A stretch of 64,000 nt of DNA from Crossiella equi (GTDB taxonomy: Bacteria > Actinomycetota > Actinomycetes > Mycobacteriales > Pseudonocardiaceae), in contig NZ_JAGIOO010000001.1 in assembly GCF_017876755.1 (NCBI RefSeq), forward strand, positions 4,263,786 to 4,327,785, in the 5' to 3' direction. The stretch's first letter is position 1. Each line of letters opens with the position of its first letter. A model generated the notes under the pieces. The model worked only from the letters and a program-made list of their open reading frames with translations, ran no database searches and had not been told where the DNA came from. This document shows positions 1-10,476 of the stretch, in pieces. Made by a program: the position numbers and the translations under genes.

Positions 1-1
1 C

Positions 2-142
2 AGCGCGATCAACGCGCTGCTGGTCACCGCGCGCACGCCGATCGCACTGATCCGGTGGCGCGACAACCTCGCGCCCCGGCTGCTCTACTGGCCCTTGCTG
101 TTGGGCTTCTGCTTGACCACCACGTTGTCCACGCTGGGCTGA
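2..142 (+). CDS. possible 3' end of an unidentified gene (partial)
   Basis: An open frame of 46 codons runs in from the left edge and stops at TGA 140-142. It encodes a hydrophobic, basic tail (RWRDN, then LLYWPLLLGF) that could be a membrane protein C-terminus. It overlaps the convergent MFS gene by about 58 bases. The first 84 bases are not used by any other gene, which is the main reason to list it. I do not recognise the family, and the frame may be chance. Confidence 0.3.
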   Translation, partial: SAINALLVTARTPIALIRWRDNLAPRLLYWPLLLGFCLTTTLSTLG

Positions 143-1440
143 TCGTCGTCCTCGGACTCCGGCTTGGGGGCCCGGTAGTGCCACAGCACGGGCAGCGCGA
201 GCACCGCCAGCACGGTCAGCACGATCACCAGCACGCCGCCGCCGGAGACCGCGACCATGGTGCCGAAGGCCGCGCCCGCGGTGCCGTGCGCGAGGTCGGC
301 CAGGCGGGGTCCACCCGCCACGACCACGGTGAACACGCCCTGGGTGCGGCCGCGCATGTCGTCGGTGACGGCCTGCTGGAGCATGGCGCCCCGGAAGATC
401 ATCGAGACCATGTCGGCCATGCCACCGAGAGCCAGGAAGACCACGGCCATCCACAGCGAAGTGGACAGGCCGAGCCCGACGATGGCCAGGCCCCAGCCGA
501 GGATGGCGAAGGTCAGCGCCACGCCGTGCCGGGAGATGCGGGAGCTCCAGCCGGAGAACAGGCCGAACAGCAGCGCGCCCAGGGGCATGGCCGCGTACAG
601 CCAGCCGAGGGCGAACCCGCCGCCCTCGGGGTCGCCGAAGGTGCGCACCGCCATCTCCGGGTACAGCGCCCGGGGCATGCCCGCGACCATGGCGATGATG
701 TCCAGCAGGAACGAGGCCAGCAGCACCTTGTGGCCGAAGAGGTTCTTGAAGCCCTCGACGATGTCGCGCAGCCCGGCCCGGCGCGCGGGCCCGTCCAGCG
801 GCGGCAGCGGGGGCAGCTTCCACACCGCCCACAGCGTGGCGCAGAGGAAGACCGCGTCGATCAGGTAGAGCGTGGACAGCCCGAGCACCGCGATCAGCGA
901 ACCGGCGGCCAGGGGCCCGAACACGGCGGCGAACATGAACACGGTCGAGCCGAGCGCCTGCGCGGCGGGCAGCAGCTCCCCGGGCACCAGGCGCGCGATG
1001 GCGGCGCTGCGCGCGGGCATGTTCATGGCGAAGAACGCCTGCTGGACCGCGAACACGGTGAGCACGGTCCACACGGACCCGTACCCGGACAGCGACTGGA
1101 GCCAGAGCAGCACGGAGGTCACGGCGACCCCGGTGTTGGTGACCAGGAGCAGCTTGCGGCGGTCCACGGTGTCGGCCACCGCCCCGCCCCAGATGCCGAA
1201 GATGACCAGCGGCACGATGCCGAACAACCCGGCGAGCCCCACGTACGCGGAGGACCCGGTGAGGTCGAACAGCTGCTTGGGCACGGCCACCGTGGTCAGC
1301 TGCGCCCCGATGACGGTGATGGTGCTCGACATCCACAGGCGCCGGTACGACATGTACCGCAGCGGCCTGGTATCGATCATGATCCGCCCCAGCCTGGCCC
1401 GGAGACCAGGACTGGGCTGTTCGTCGGGCTCCCCAGTCAC
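85..1440 (-). CDS. MFS transporter, EntS-like (MFS_3) exporter
   Basis: 451 residues with about twelve hydrophobic segments. A short cytoplasmic N-terminus is followed by the MFS loop signature after helix 2 (GGAVADTVDRRK, about residues 85-96) and a second conserved region near residue 350 (RGRTQGVF). This resembles the EntS-type efflux branch that exports siderophores or drugs, so it should act in the cytoplasmic membrane as a proton-coupled exporter. The substrate cannot be read from sequence. The C-terminus is an acidic then lysine-rich tail (SEDDD, VVKQK). The start is GTG at 1440; an ATG at 1380 (MIDTRPLRYMSYRRLW) is an alternative. It is monocistronic as far as visible. Confidence 0.85.
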   Translation of the reverse strand: MTGEPDEQPSPGLRARLGRIMIDTRPLRYMSYRRLWMSSTITVIGAQLTTVAVPKQLFDLTGSSAYVGLAGLFGIVPLVIFGIWGGAVADTVDRRKLLLVTNTGVAVTSVLLWLQSLSGYGSVWTVLTVFAVQQAFFAMNMPARSAAIARLVPGELLPAAQALGSTVFMFAAVFGPLAAGSLIAVLGLSTLYLIDAVFLCATLWAVWKLPPLPPLDGPARRAGLRDIVEGFKNLFGHKVLLASFLLDIIAMVAGMPRALYPEMAVRTFGDPEGGGFALGWLYAAMPLGALLFGLFSGWSSRISRHGVALTFAILGWGLAIVGLGLSTSLWMAVVFLALGGMADMVSMIFRGAMLQQAVTDDMRGRTQGVFTVVVAGGPRLADLAHGTAGAAFGTMVAVSGGGVLVIVLTVLAVLALPVLWHYRAPKPESEDDDQPSVDNVVVKQKPNSKGQ

Positions 1441-1575
1441 GCGCCGGATGGTAGGACGTTAGCGTGGCTAAGGGAATGGGTTTGTCCACTAGTACACAGA
1501 CCTGAGGCCGGATCCCTGACGGCGGAACCGGCCGAAAACCGGGGTTGCTGGCGATGCGGCGCGGGGCTTCGGGGT

Positions 1576-1617
1576 GGACGTGACGTTCCGTCGGGCACGC
1601 CGGGGAACGTCACGTCC
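1576..1617 (-). terminator. perfect 14-bp hairpin downstream of pdxH
   Basis: GGACGTGACGTTCC and its exact reverse complement flank a 14-base spacer. The hairpin lies 18 bases beyond the pdxH stop, so it is a good candidate for a pdxH terminator. No long T run follows, which is usual in actinobacteria. Confidence 0.7.
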
Positions 1618-1634
1618 GGTTGGAACGTGTCAGG

Positions 1635-2288
1635 TCAGGGGGCCAGGCGCTCTACCTGCCAGCCGTCGCGGCTGGCACGGAAGCGCAGGCGGTCGTGCAT
1701 GCGGTCGGGGCGGCCCTGCCAGAACTCGACCATCTCCGGCCGGATGCGCCAGCCGCCCCAGTGCGGCGGGACCGGGATGCGCTCGGAGTCGGCGAAGCGG
1801 CGCTTGGCCGCGTTCAGCGCGTTCTCCAGCACGTGCCGGTCGGTGACCACCCGGGACTGCGGGGAGGCCCACGCCCCGATCTGGGAACCCCTCGGCCGCG
1901 AGTTCCAGTACTCGGCGGTCTCGGCGGCGTTCACCTTCTCCACCGCGCCCCGCACAGTGGCCTGTCGCTGCATGGCGAACCAGGGAAAAGTCGCGGATGC
2001 AAATCGAGTCGCGAGCAAATCGTGACTCTTCGTGGAGGTGTAGTTGGTGAAGAACACCAGTCCGCGTGCATCGAGCCCCTTGGCCAGCACGGTGCGTGAG
2101 GACGGAATGCCCTTCGGATCCGCGGTGGCCAGGATCATCGCGTTCGGTTCGGGCAGGCCCGCGCCAATCGCGTCGTTGAGCCACAGCTGGAGCTGCTCGT
2201 GCCAGGTACCGGCGAGCGAGGTCTCGTCCAAGGCTCCTGCCTCATACGACACCCGCATTGCTGGGAGTGTGATGTTGGTGTCCGGCAT
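1635..2288 (-). CDS. pdxH: pyridoxamine 5'-phosphate oxidase
   Basis: 217 residues, the usual length for PdxH. The enzyme oxidises pyridoxamine- or pyridoxine-5'-phosphate to pyridoxal phosphate with FMN and oxygen in the cytoplasm. Seen: the FMN/PLP-binding motif SSRTVLAKGLDARGLVFFTNY (about 63-83), the block KSHDLLATRFASATFPWFAMQRQ, a middle SRPRGSQIGAWASPQS (about 129-144), and the C-terminal dimerisation region with FWQGRPDRMHDRLRF followed by GWQVERLAP. The start is ATG 2288 with a strong GGAGGAG about 8 bases upstream. It is divergent from the citrate synthase gene. Supplying PLP would also serve the serC aminotransferase nearby, though this is only contextual. Confidence 0.95.
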   Translation of the reverse strand: MPDTNITLPAMRVSYEAGALDETSLAGTWHEQLQLWLNDAIGAGLPEPNAMILATADPKGIPSSRTVLAKGLDARGLVFFTNYTSTKSHDLLATRFASATFPWFAMQRQATVRGAVEKVNAAETAEYWNSRPRGSQIGAWASPQSRVVTDRHVLENALNAAKRRFADSERIPVPPHWGGWRIRPEMVEFWQGRPDRMHDRLRFRASRDGWQVERLAP

Positions 2289-2459
2289 AACGAACTCCTC
2301 CCCGACAGGGCACCCCGCGTAGCACCGTGACGACGGAAGGTACGGCGAATTTCAGATTTGCGAAACCGCCTGAGTGGTGACGGATGCCACCGCGCGGGGT
2401 GATTGCCGCCACCCGGGGATCACGGCAGGGTGGCGCCAACGCGCGGAGAGGGGCACATC

Positions 2460-3572
2460 GTGGTGCAGGACTCGACCTTCCGACCGGGCCTCGAAGGGGT
2501 CGTCGCCTTCCAGACCGAGATCGCCGAACCCGACCGGGACGGCGGCGCGTTGAGGTACCGGGGGGTCGACATCGAGGACCTCGCGGGCAAGGTGACCTTC
2601 GGCAACGTGTGGGCCCTGCTGGTCGACGGTCGCTTCGGCGCCGGGCTGCCGCCCGCCGAGCCCTTCCCCATCCCGGTGCACACCGGTGACGTGCGGGTGG
2701 ACGTGCAGGCCGCCCTGGCCATGCTCGCCCCGATCTGGGGCTACCAGCCCCTCCTGGACATCAGCGACGACACCGCCCGCGAGCACGCCGCCCGCGCCTC
2801 GGTGATGGCACTGTCCTACGTGGCCCAGTCCGCGCGCGGCATCCACCAGCCCGCGGTGCCGCAGAAGCGCATCGACGAGTGCCACTCGATCACCGAGCGC
2901 TTCATGACCCGCTGGCGCGGCGAGCCCGACCCCAAGCACGTGCAGGCGGTCGACGCCTACTGGGTCAGCGCGGCCGAGCACGGCCTCAACGCCTCCACCT
3001 TCACCGCCCGCGTGATCGCCTCCACCGGGGCGGACGTCGCGGCGGCCATGTCCGGCGCGATCGGCGCGATGTCCGGCCCGCTGCACGGCGGTGCGCCGGC
3101 ACGGGTGCTGCCCATGATCGAGGCGGTGGAGCGCTCCGGCGACGCCCGCGGCTACGTGAAGGGCCTGCTGGACCGCAAGGAGCGCCTGATGGGCTTCGGG
3201 CACCGCGTCTACCGCGCCGAGGACCCGCGCGCCCGCGTGCTGCGCCGCACCTGCCAGGAGCTGGGCGCGGAGCGCTACGAGGTGGCGGCGGCGCTGGAGC
3301 AGGCGGCGCTGGCCGAGCTGCGCGAGCGGCGCCCGGACCGGGCCATCGAGACCAATGTGGAGTTCTGGGCCGCGGTGATCCTGGACTTCGCGCAGGTCCC
3401 GCCGCACATGATGCCCGCGATGTTCACCTGCGCCCGGACCGCTGGCTGGGGCGCGCACATCCTGGAGCAGAAGCGCACCGGCCGCCTGGTCCGGCCGTCC
3501 GCGCAGTACCTCGGCCCCGGCCCGCGCAAGCCGGAGGAGGTCGAGGGCTGGTCCAGCCTCCAGCGGCAGTGA
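2460..3572 (+). CDS. citA: citrate synthase 2 (type II-like, actinobacterial CitA)
   Basis: About 370 residues. Condenses oxaloacetate and acetyl-CoA to citrate at the entry of the TCA cycle. Catalytic residues are recognisable: His in GPLHGGAP (about 209), His in GFGHRVY (about 248) and Asp in VILDFAQ (about 309). The N-terminus has the YRGVDIEDLAG block typical of citrate synthases. I prefer the GTG at 2460 (or the adjacent GTG at 2463) because GGAGAGG lies about 8 bases upstream; an in-frame TTG at 2403 would add 19 non-conserved residues. M. tuberculosis has citA near serC as well, which supports orthology. A methylcitrate synthase role is a possible alternative. Confidence 0.92.
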   Translation: MVQDSTFRPGLEGVVAFQTEIAEPDRDGGALRYRGVDIEDLAGKVTFGNVWALLVDGRFGAGLPPAEPFPIPVHTGDVRVDVQAALAMLAPIWGYQPLLDISDDTAREHAARASVMALSYVAQSARGIHQPAVPQKRIDECHSITERFMTRWRGEPDPKHVQAVDAYWVSAAEHGLNASTFTARVIASTGADVAAAMSGAIGAMSGPLHGGAPARVLPMIEAVERSGDARGYVKGLLDRKERLMGFGHRVYRAEDPRARVLRRTCQELGAERYEVAAALEQAALAELRERRPDRAIETNVEFWAAVILDFAQVPPHMMPAMFTCARTAGWGAHILEQKRTGRLVRPSAQYLGPGPRKPEEVEGWSSLQRQ

Positions 3573-4814
<1,242 letters not shown>

Positions 4815-4984
4815 CCGAATCATCCCCTCGCGAGTGACCGCACTGTGATTTCGGAGTGCGAGTGTGTGCCCCGATCAGGCAAGATCGGGCGCAGATAGTC
4901 GTGGTGTCGGCGCGCCTGCCCCGTCAAGCAGGCTCGCCGACATACCGTGTCCGCTAGCGAGGTGAAGGTTTCCGGGAGGCCGCG

Positions 4985-5947
4985 ATGCGAGCGCTGCGAG
5001 TAGTCGGGCTCGACGAGGACGCGCAGGTGCTCGTCCTCGAAGACGAGCGCGGCGAACGCTTCTCGCTCCCGGCCGACGAGCGCCTCAAGGCGGCCGCACG
5101 CGGTGACATCACCCGCCTCGGCCAGGCCCAGATCGAGCTCGAGAGCCAGATGCGGCCCCGCGAGATCCAGGCCCGCATCCGCGGTGGCGAGTCGGTGGAG
5201 CAGGTGGCCGCGGCCTCCGGGCTGCCCACCCAGCGCGTCGAGCGCTACGCCTACCCCGTGCTGCTGGAGCGCTCTCGCACCGCTGAGCTGGCCCAGCGCG
5301 CCCACCCGGTGCGCGAGGACGGCCCGGACGTGCAGACCCTCGGCGAGGTCGTGGCGCACGGCTTCGGCCTGCGCGGCCAGGACTACGCGGTGGCGCACTG
5401 GGACTCCTGGCGCGGCGAGGACGGCAAGTGGGTCATCCAGCTGCGCTGGCGGGCCGGCCGTTCGGACAACCGCGCGCACTGGATCTTCCACCCGGGCGCG
5501 CACGGCGGCACCATCACGCCGCTGGACGAGCACGCCGCCGACCTGATCGACCCGACACCCGGCCGTCCGCTCCGCACCGTGCGCGCGATCACCCCGCTCG
5601 CGCAGCAGGCACTGGAGCTCGACGGCGACACCAAGATCCTGCCCGCCATCGAGGACGAACCGCTGGTCGCACCCCCGGTGCCCCAGCAGGCGGTGGCCGG
5701 ACAGCGTTACCAGCCCGAGCCGCTCCCGGAGGAGCTGGCCCAGACGGTGGACGCGCCCCCCGTCGAACCGACCGAGCCGGTGCAGGCGGAGTCGGTCGAG
5801 GAGACGGCGAGCGCGGAACCCGACCTGGGCACGCACGCCCCGGCGCGGCGCACTGAGCCCGCGGGCGGCAAGCGCGGTCGGAAGAACCACCCGATCGTGC
5901 CGTCCTGGGAAGACGTCTTACTCGGCGTGCGTTCCCAGCGGGGTTAG
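4985..5947 (+). CDS. sepH: septation protein SepH (DUF3071)
   Basis: 320 residues. SepH binds FtsZ and promotes Z-ring assembly in Streptomyces and mycobacteria. The N-terminal DUF3071 domain (residues 1-170) contains a helix-turn-helix-like segment (GGESVEQVAAASGLPTQRVE) and the conserved DYAVAHWDSWRGEDGKWVIQ region. The C-terminal half is Pro/Glu/Ala-rich and probably unstructured (about 215-300). It ends with a basic patch (GGKRGRKNHP) and a conserved tail (VPSWEDVLLG), as known for the family. The ATG at 4985 directly precedes the conserved MRALRVVGLDEDAQVLVLE. The 170-base gap upstream should hold its own promoter. Confidence 0.93.
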   Translation: MRALRVVGLDEDAQVLVLEDERGERFSLPADERLKAAARGDITRLGQAQIELESQMRPREIQARIRGGESVEQVAAASGLPTQRVERYAYPVLLERSRTAELAQRAHPVREDGPDVQTLGEVVAHGFGLRGQDYAVAHWDSWRGEDGKWVIQLRWRAGRSDNRAHWIFHPGAHGGTITPLDEHAADLIDPTPGRPLRTVRAITPLAQQALELDGDTKILPAIEDEPLVAPPVPQQAVAGQRYQPEPLPEELAQTVDAPPVEPTEPVQAESVEETASAEPDLGTHAPARRTEPAGGKRGRKNHPIVPSWEDVLLGVRSQRG

Positions 5948-6080
5948 AGGAGCGCACGTGGCGTGACAAGGGAAGGGCGACGACCGAGGATCTCCTGCAG
6001 GGGTCCACTCCCCCGGTGACAGCGTGGGGTGAGGTGCGCTCTTCCCTTTGGCCGGTCTGGGCCAGATTGCTTGGGCGCTC

Positions 6081-6650
6081 CTACGGTCCGAGCAGGCTGA
6101 GCAGCAGCACCAGCCACGCCGCGGCGATCCCGCCGACCACCCCGTAGGACACCCACCGCCACACCGGGGTGCGCCGGGACAGCCACACCGAGGGCGCCAG
6201 GCCACCCGCGATCACCACGTTCGCGCCCAGGGCCAGGAACGGGCTCGCCTGGCTCAGGCCCTGGGACAGCGCGACCATCGCCACCGCCACGATGGCGCCC
6301 ACGAAGAAGCTCACCGCCAGCCCGGTGCCCCACGGCGTGGGCTCGGCCGGGGGCGGGGCGGGCGCGGCGCGCACCACCGGCGGCAGCACGTCCTCGGTCT
6401 GCCCGGTCACCGGGTCCACGTACCGCACCGGCACCGCGAGCACACCCGCCAGCCGTCCGGCGAGGTGGCGGCCGCGCTGGTAGACGGCCTCCCCCGCACC
6501 CTCGGACAGCTCGACGGCCTCAGCCACCTCGGCCCACTCGTGCAGCGCGTCGGCCAAGCCCTCGGGCAGGCCGAGCTCGCCGGGGTCGACGTCCTCGGGC
6601 CGGCCGGGACGGCGGAGAACGGCGCGGGCGTCCTGGGCGTGCAGTTCCAC
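6081..6650 (-). CDS. DUF2537 membrane protein
   Basis: 189 residues of actinobacterial DUF2537, function unknown. The N-terminal half (1-105) is soluble and acidic, starting MELHAQDARAVL and containing LAGRLAGVLAVPVRYVDPVTG. The C-terminal half has three or four hydrophobic segments (about 108-130, 137-155, 163-188), so it is probably an inner-membrane protein with a cytoplasmic N-terminal domain. The start is GTG 6650, ten bases after the stop of the RNA methyltransferase gene, so the two are almost certainly cotranscribed. The same pair (Rv0881-Rv0882) is adjacent in M. tuberculosis, and sepH is next door there too. Confidence 0.82.
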   Translation of the reverse strand: MELHAQDARAVLRRPGRPEDVDPGELGLPEGLADALHEWAEVAEAVELSEGAGEAVYQRGRHLAGRLAGVLAVPVRYVDPVTGQTEDVLPPVVRAAPAPPPAEPTPWGTGLAVSFFVGAIVAVAMVALSQGLSQASPFLALGANVVIAGGLAPSVWLSRRTPVWRWVSYGVVGGIAAAWLVLLLSLLGP

Positions 6651-6660
6651 GAGCCAGACC

Positions 6661-7467
6661 CTAGTGGCCTTGTGCGACCTCGTAGAAGGCCACCGCGGCC
6701 GCGGTTGCCACGTTGAGCGAGTCCACCCCCGGCGCCATGGGGATCCGCACCGGCAGGTCGGCCGCCTCGATGGCCTCCTCGGTCAGGCCCGGCCCCTCCG
6801 AGCCCAGCAGCAGGGCCACCCGGTCGACCCCGGCCACTGCCTCGCGCAGGGGCCGCGAACCCGCGCGCGGGGTGAGGGCGGCGATGCGGAAGCCGTTGTC
6901 CCGCAGGGTCTTCAGGCCCTCCGGCCAGGGTTCGAGGCTGGTGAACGGCACGCGCAGCACGTGGCCCATGGAGACGCGGACGCTGCGGCGGTACAGCGGG
7001 TCCGAGCAGCCCGGGCCCAGGACCACGCCGTCCACGCCCAGGGCGGCGGCGTTGCGGAAGATCGAGCCCAGGTTCTCGTGGTCGCCCACGCCCTCCAGGA
7101 CCGCCAGGGTGCGGGCGGTCGTGGCCAGCTCCGGCAGGGTGGGCATCGGGGCGCGGTCGGCGCTGGCCAGCACGCCCCGGTTGAGGTGGAAGCCGACCAC
7201 CTCGGCCATCACCTCGGCGGAGGCGACGTAGGCCGGGGCGTCGACCGTTTCAAGCTGCTGGGCCAGGGTTTCGATGCGACGCTGTACGCCCAGCAACGCG
7301 CGCACCGGGTACGGGGAGGCCAGCAGTCGTTCGACCACCACGACGCCCTCGGCGAGGACCAGGCCGCGGCCGCCGGGGCGGTCCGGCCGCCGGTCGGCGG
7401 TCGAGAGGTCACGGAAGTCGGCCAGCCGCTCGTCGGCGGGGTCGTCAACGGGGATCACCTGCACCAC
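6661..7467 (-). CDS. TrmH/SpoU family RNA 2'-O-methyltransferase
   Basis: About 268 residues. An SPOUT-class enzyme that methylates a ribose 2'-OH of rRNA or tRNA using SAM. Seen: an N-terminal substrate-binding domain (about 1-105) and the catalytic SpoU domain with motif 1 NLGSIFRNAAALG, motif 2 LLLGSEGPGL and motif 3 MAPGVDSLNVATAAAVAFYE, which form the trefoil-knot cofactor site. The target RNA cannot be told from sequence. The GTG at 7467 gives the family's usual N-terminus (VVQVIPVDDPADERL); a GTG at 7488 would add seven residues and neither has a clear Shine-Dalgarno. It is the first gene of an operon with DUF2537. Confidence 0.88.
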   Translation of the reverse strand: MVQVIPVDDPADERLADFRDLSTADRRPDRPGGRGLVLAEGVVVVERLLASPYPVRALLGVQRRIETLAQQLETVDAPAYVASAEVMAEVVGFHLNRGVLASADRAPMPTLPELATTARTLAVLEGVGDHENLGSIFRNAAALGVDGVVLGPGCSDPLYRRSVRVSMGHVLRVPFTSLEPWPEGLKTLRDNGFRIAALTPRAGSRPLREAVAGVDRVALLLGSEGPGLTEEAIEAADLPVRIPMAPGVDSLNVATAAAVAFYEVAQGH

Positions 7468-7682
7468 CCGACCAGTGTCGCATCCCACTATTCGAGAGAA
7501 ACCGTCCAGTAACCTTCCATCAACGGCAACGCGCTGACCTGCGCTTTGTTGCTGTTGGTTAAGACGATGTAACAGAGAGCACCGGTTTGGCCGCTAGCGA
7601 GTTCGGGAAACGCTGTGCCACGGTTGGCGTTCGCAACTTCGCTGGTGTGCCCGGTAAACCAGCCGACCGATTGGGAGGCGGC

Positions 7683-9182
7683 ATGGGAAGGGACGTGACC
7701 AACCGGACGTTCACCAGGGAGGATCGTCAGCGATACCGGGACAAGGTCCAGCGCTGTCTGGACGCGCTCGCCCGGATGCTCGCCGAGAACCACTTCTCCT
7801 TCCCCCGGCAACAGATGGGGCTGGAGATCGAGTTGAACCTCGTCGACGAGATGCTGCGTCCTGCCATGGCCAACACGGTGGTCCTGGAGAAGATCTCCGA
7901 TCCTGCTTTCCAGACCGAACTCGGCCAGTACAACATCGAGATCAACGTCGCGCCCCGGCCGCTGGCCGGTGACGAGGCGCTGGAACTGGAGGAGGAGCTA
8001 CGCCAGCAGCTGGACGCGGCTGACGGCAAGGCACACGACGCGGGCGCGGCCCTGGCCATGATCGGGATGCTGCCGACGTTGCGACGGGAGCACTTCGACC
8101 CGAGGTGGCTGTCCACGAACCCCCGCTACTCCCTGCTCAACGAGCAGATCTTCGGCGCGCGCGGCGAGGAGATGCTGTTGGACATGGAGGGCTCACCGAT
8201 GCCGGGCAAAGGACCGGAGCGGCTGCGCAGCTTCACCGACTCGATCCTGCCGGAGTCCTCCTGCACCTCGGTGCAGCTGCACCTGCAGGTCGAGCCGAAC
8301 GACTTCGCCGCGCACTGGAACGCCGCGCAGTGCCTGGCCGGGGTGCAGGTGGCCCTCGCCGCGAACTCACCGTTCCTGCTGGGCAAGGCGCTCTGGCACG
8401 AGACGCGCATCCCCATGTTCGAGCAGGCCACCGACACCCGCCCCCAGGAGCTGAAGAACCAGGGGGTGCGGCCACGGGTGTGGTTCGGCGAGCGGTGGAT
8501 CACCTCGATCTTCGACCTGTTCGAGGAGAACGTCCGCTACTTCCCCGCCCTGCTGCCGGAGACCGAGGCGGAGGACCCGCTGGAGGCGCTGGCCGCCGGG
8601 CGGGCGCCCAAGCTCTCCGAGCTGCGGCTGCACAACGGCACCATCTGGCGGTGGAACCGGCCGGTCTACGACATCGTGGACGGGGTGCCGCACCTGCGGG
8701 TGGAGAACCGGGTGCTGCCCGCGGGCCCGACCGTGGTGGACGTGCTGGCCAACGCCGCCTTCTTCTACGGCGCGCAGCGCGCCCTCACCGAGCAGGACCG
8801 CCCGGTGTGGACGCAGATGTCCTTCCAGGCGGCCGAGGAGAACCTGTACAGCGGCGCGCGGCACGGCATGAACGCGCAGCTGTACTGGCCGGGCATCGGC
8901 TGGATCCCGCCGGATGAGCTGGTGCTGCGGCGCCTGCTGCCGATGGCGCACGAGGGCCTGCGGGCCTGCGGCGTCTCGGACGCGGCGCGAGAGCGCTTCC
9001 TCGGCGTGATCGAGGACCGCTGCGTCGCCCGCCGCACCGGCTCCACCTGGCAGCGGGAGACCGTGGCCCGGCTGGAGGGCCGGGGGCTGGACCGGGACGC
9101 GGCGCTGGCCGGGATGCTGCGGCGGTACCTGGAACTGATGCACGGGGGCGAGCCCGTGCACACCTGGCCAGTCGGGGTGTAG
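7683..9182 (+). CDS. glutamate-cysteine ligase family protein (GCS2-like)
   Basis: 499 residues. The fold is that of carboxylate-amine ligases that form gamma-glutamyl bonds from glutamate, an amine or thiol and ATP. Metal/ATP-binding acidic motifs are visible: MGLEIELNLVDE (about 40-51) and YNIEINVAPRPL. Later come the SCTSVQLHLQVEP strand and a C-terminal segment with ENRVLPAGPTVVDVLANAAFF. These actinomycetes make mycothiol rather than glutathione, so the substrate need not be cysteine. Ergothioneine EgtA-like or other gamma-glutamyl amide synthesis is possible, but no egt genes are adjacent. The start is ATG 7683 behind TTGGGAGG. Confidence 0.8.
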   Translation: MGRDVTNRTFTREDRQRYRDKVQRCLDALARMLAENHFSFPRQQMGLEIELNLVDEMLRPAMANTVVLEKISDPAFQTELGQYNIEINVAPRPLAGDEALELEEELRQQLDAADGKAHDAGAALAMIGMLPTLRREHFDPRWLSTNPRYSLLNEQIFGARGEEMLLDMEGSPMPGKGPERLRSFTDSILPESSCTSVQLHLQVEPNDFAAHWNAAQCLAGVQVALAANSPFLLGKALWHETRIPMFEQATDTRPQELKNQGVRPRVWFGERWITSIFDLFEENVRYFPALLPETEAEDPLEALAAGRAPKLSELRLHNGTIWRWNRPVYDIVDGVPHLRVENRVLPAGPTVVDVLANAAFFYGAQRALTEQDRPVWTQMSFQAAEENLYSGARHGMNAQLYWPGIGWIPPDELVLRRLLPMAHEGLRACGVSDAARERFLGVIEDRCVARRTGSTWQRETVARLEGRGLDRDAALAGMLRRYLELMHGGEPVHTWPVGV

Positions 9183-9328
9183 GGCTTTCTGTCCAGGTCG
9201 GGTGCGGGTGCCAGTCGGGGGCGCCCGCATCCGGCCGCGACTACGGGTCCTCGACGTCCGGGTGCGACATCGAGGTGGGCCTCCGAGAGCACGGTCCGCC
9301 CCAGGGCGCCACGCCCCGGGCAAACGAG

Positions 9329-10423
9329 TTACTTGTCCACAATGGACAGTCGAACCGGCTTGCGGCGGCCGAGGAACAGCGCGAGCGCGCCGCCGCCCAG
9401 CAGCGCGAACCCGCCCAGCAGCAGCGGCAGGACCGAGGCACCGGTGTTGGCCAGCCCGCCGGTGCGGCCACCCGCGCCGGCTCCGGTGCCCCCGCTGCCG
9501 CCCGTGCCGCCGCCCGAGGGGTTCTCGGTGCCGGGGTTGCCGGCGCCGCCCGGGGTGGTCGTGGTCGGACCGGTGCCGCCGCCGGTGCCGAAGCTGACCG
9601 GGACGACGAAGTCCTGGCCGCGGTCGGCGCCCAGGGTGTGGTCGGCGCGGCTGACGATCGCGCACTTGAGCACGGCGCAGTCGGTGTACTCGTCCTTGGC
9701 GGTGACGTTGAGCTCGACGGTGAAGGTGCCGCCCGGGCCGTACGGCTTGGCCAGCTCCTTGCCGTAGGGCGGCGGGTTGCTGGAGATCCAGGCGGAGCTG
9801 CCGTTCTTGCCGGTCATGTCCGCACCGCCGAGGCACGGGGTGGGCATCTTGCCGGGGCCGTTGTCCACGCAGACCGCCACGTAGATGCCCTTGGCCTCGT
9901 TGTAGCCGGACCCGCTGACGGTGACCTTCTCCCCCGCCGGGTTCAGGCCGCTGGTCTTGGACACGGTGAGCTTCGGGCTGGCGTCGGCACCGGGCGCGGC
10001 CGCGCGGGGCGCCGGGACGAGCTCGTCGGTACCGGGCCGCGGCGCGAGCGGCGAAGACGGCGGGGACGGAATGCCCGTCGGCTGGGCCGAGGTGGAGGCC
10101 GGCGTGCTGGTGGCCGCGCGGAAGGCCAGCGACAGCGGCGCGACACCCGGGGTGTCCACGCGCAGCTCCGGGGTGGCCGGCGTGACGTGCACCTCGACGG
10201 CGAAGCTGCCGTCCTCGGCCGGGGTCACCACGCGCGCGTTGAGCACCACCGTGCTCTGTGGCGCGAACCCGACACCGCGCACGACGAGGTACTCGCCCGA
10301 GGGGTCCAGACCACTGGTCCGGTCGGCGGACAGGACCGGAACCTGTTGTGCCACAGCGAGTCCGGGCAGGGCGAAGAACAGCCCCAGCAACACCGCCACG
10401 GCCAGGCGCGCCGTTCGCATCAT
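9329..10423 (-). CDS. sortase-anchored surface protein with Cys/His-conserved Ig-like domain
   Basis: 364 residues. A signal peptide (about 1-25, ending AVAQ) is followed by a Cys-less Ig-like repeat (27-104), a Pro/Ser/Ala linker, then a domain at 151-278 shared with the products at 10512 and 15450. The shared domain has four Cys (185, 197, 249, 254), Tyr181, Trp212 and an RADH motif (His262). It looks like a neocarzinostatin-type beta-sandwich, a tentative reading. A Gly-rich spacer leads to LANTG (324-328), a membrane helix and an Arg/Lys tail, so sortase should attach it to the cell wall. It is divergent from the haem-type uptake operon, with two iron boxes between them. A role in capturing haem or another iron source at the surface is inferred from context. 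Confidence 0.75.
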   Translation of the reverse strand: MMRTARLAVAVLLGLFFALPGLAVAQQVPVLSADRTSGLDPSGEYLVVRGVGFAPQSTVVLNARVVTPAEDGSFAVEVHVTPATPELRVDTPGVAPLSLAFRAATSTPASTSAQPTGIPSPPSSPLAPRPGTDELVPAPRAAAPGADASPKLTVSKTSGLNPAGEKVTVSGSGYNEAKGIYVAVCVDNGPGKMPTPCLGGADMTGKNGSSAWISSNPPPYGKELAKPYGPGGTFTVELNVTAKDEYTDCAVLKCAIVSRADHTLGADRGQDFVVPVSFGTGGGTGPTTTTPGGAGNPGTENPSGGGTGGSGGTGAGAGGRTGGLANTGASVLPLLLGGFALLGGGALALFLGRRKPVRLSIVDK

Positions 10424-10451
10424 CCGTTCACCCCATCACAAACCGGTTTAC

Positions 10452-10470
10452 TTAGGTTAGGCTAACCGGA
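10452..10470. promoter_or_regulatory. IdeR/DtxR-type iron box 1
   Basis: TTAGGTTAGGCTAACCGGA matches the 19-base IdeR/DtxR operator consensus at 17 of 19 positions. It lies between the divergent genes starting at 10423 and 10512. Iron-loaded IdeR would be expected to repress both sides. Confidence 0.85.
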
Positions 10471-10476
10471 TAGTAG

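Noticed and set aside
5969-6050. Long-range AAGGGAAG / CTTCCCTT pairing between sepH and the DUF2537 gene
   Set aside because: The arms are short and about 70 bases apart; too weak to call a terminator.
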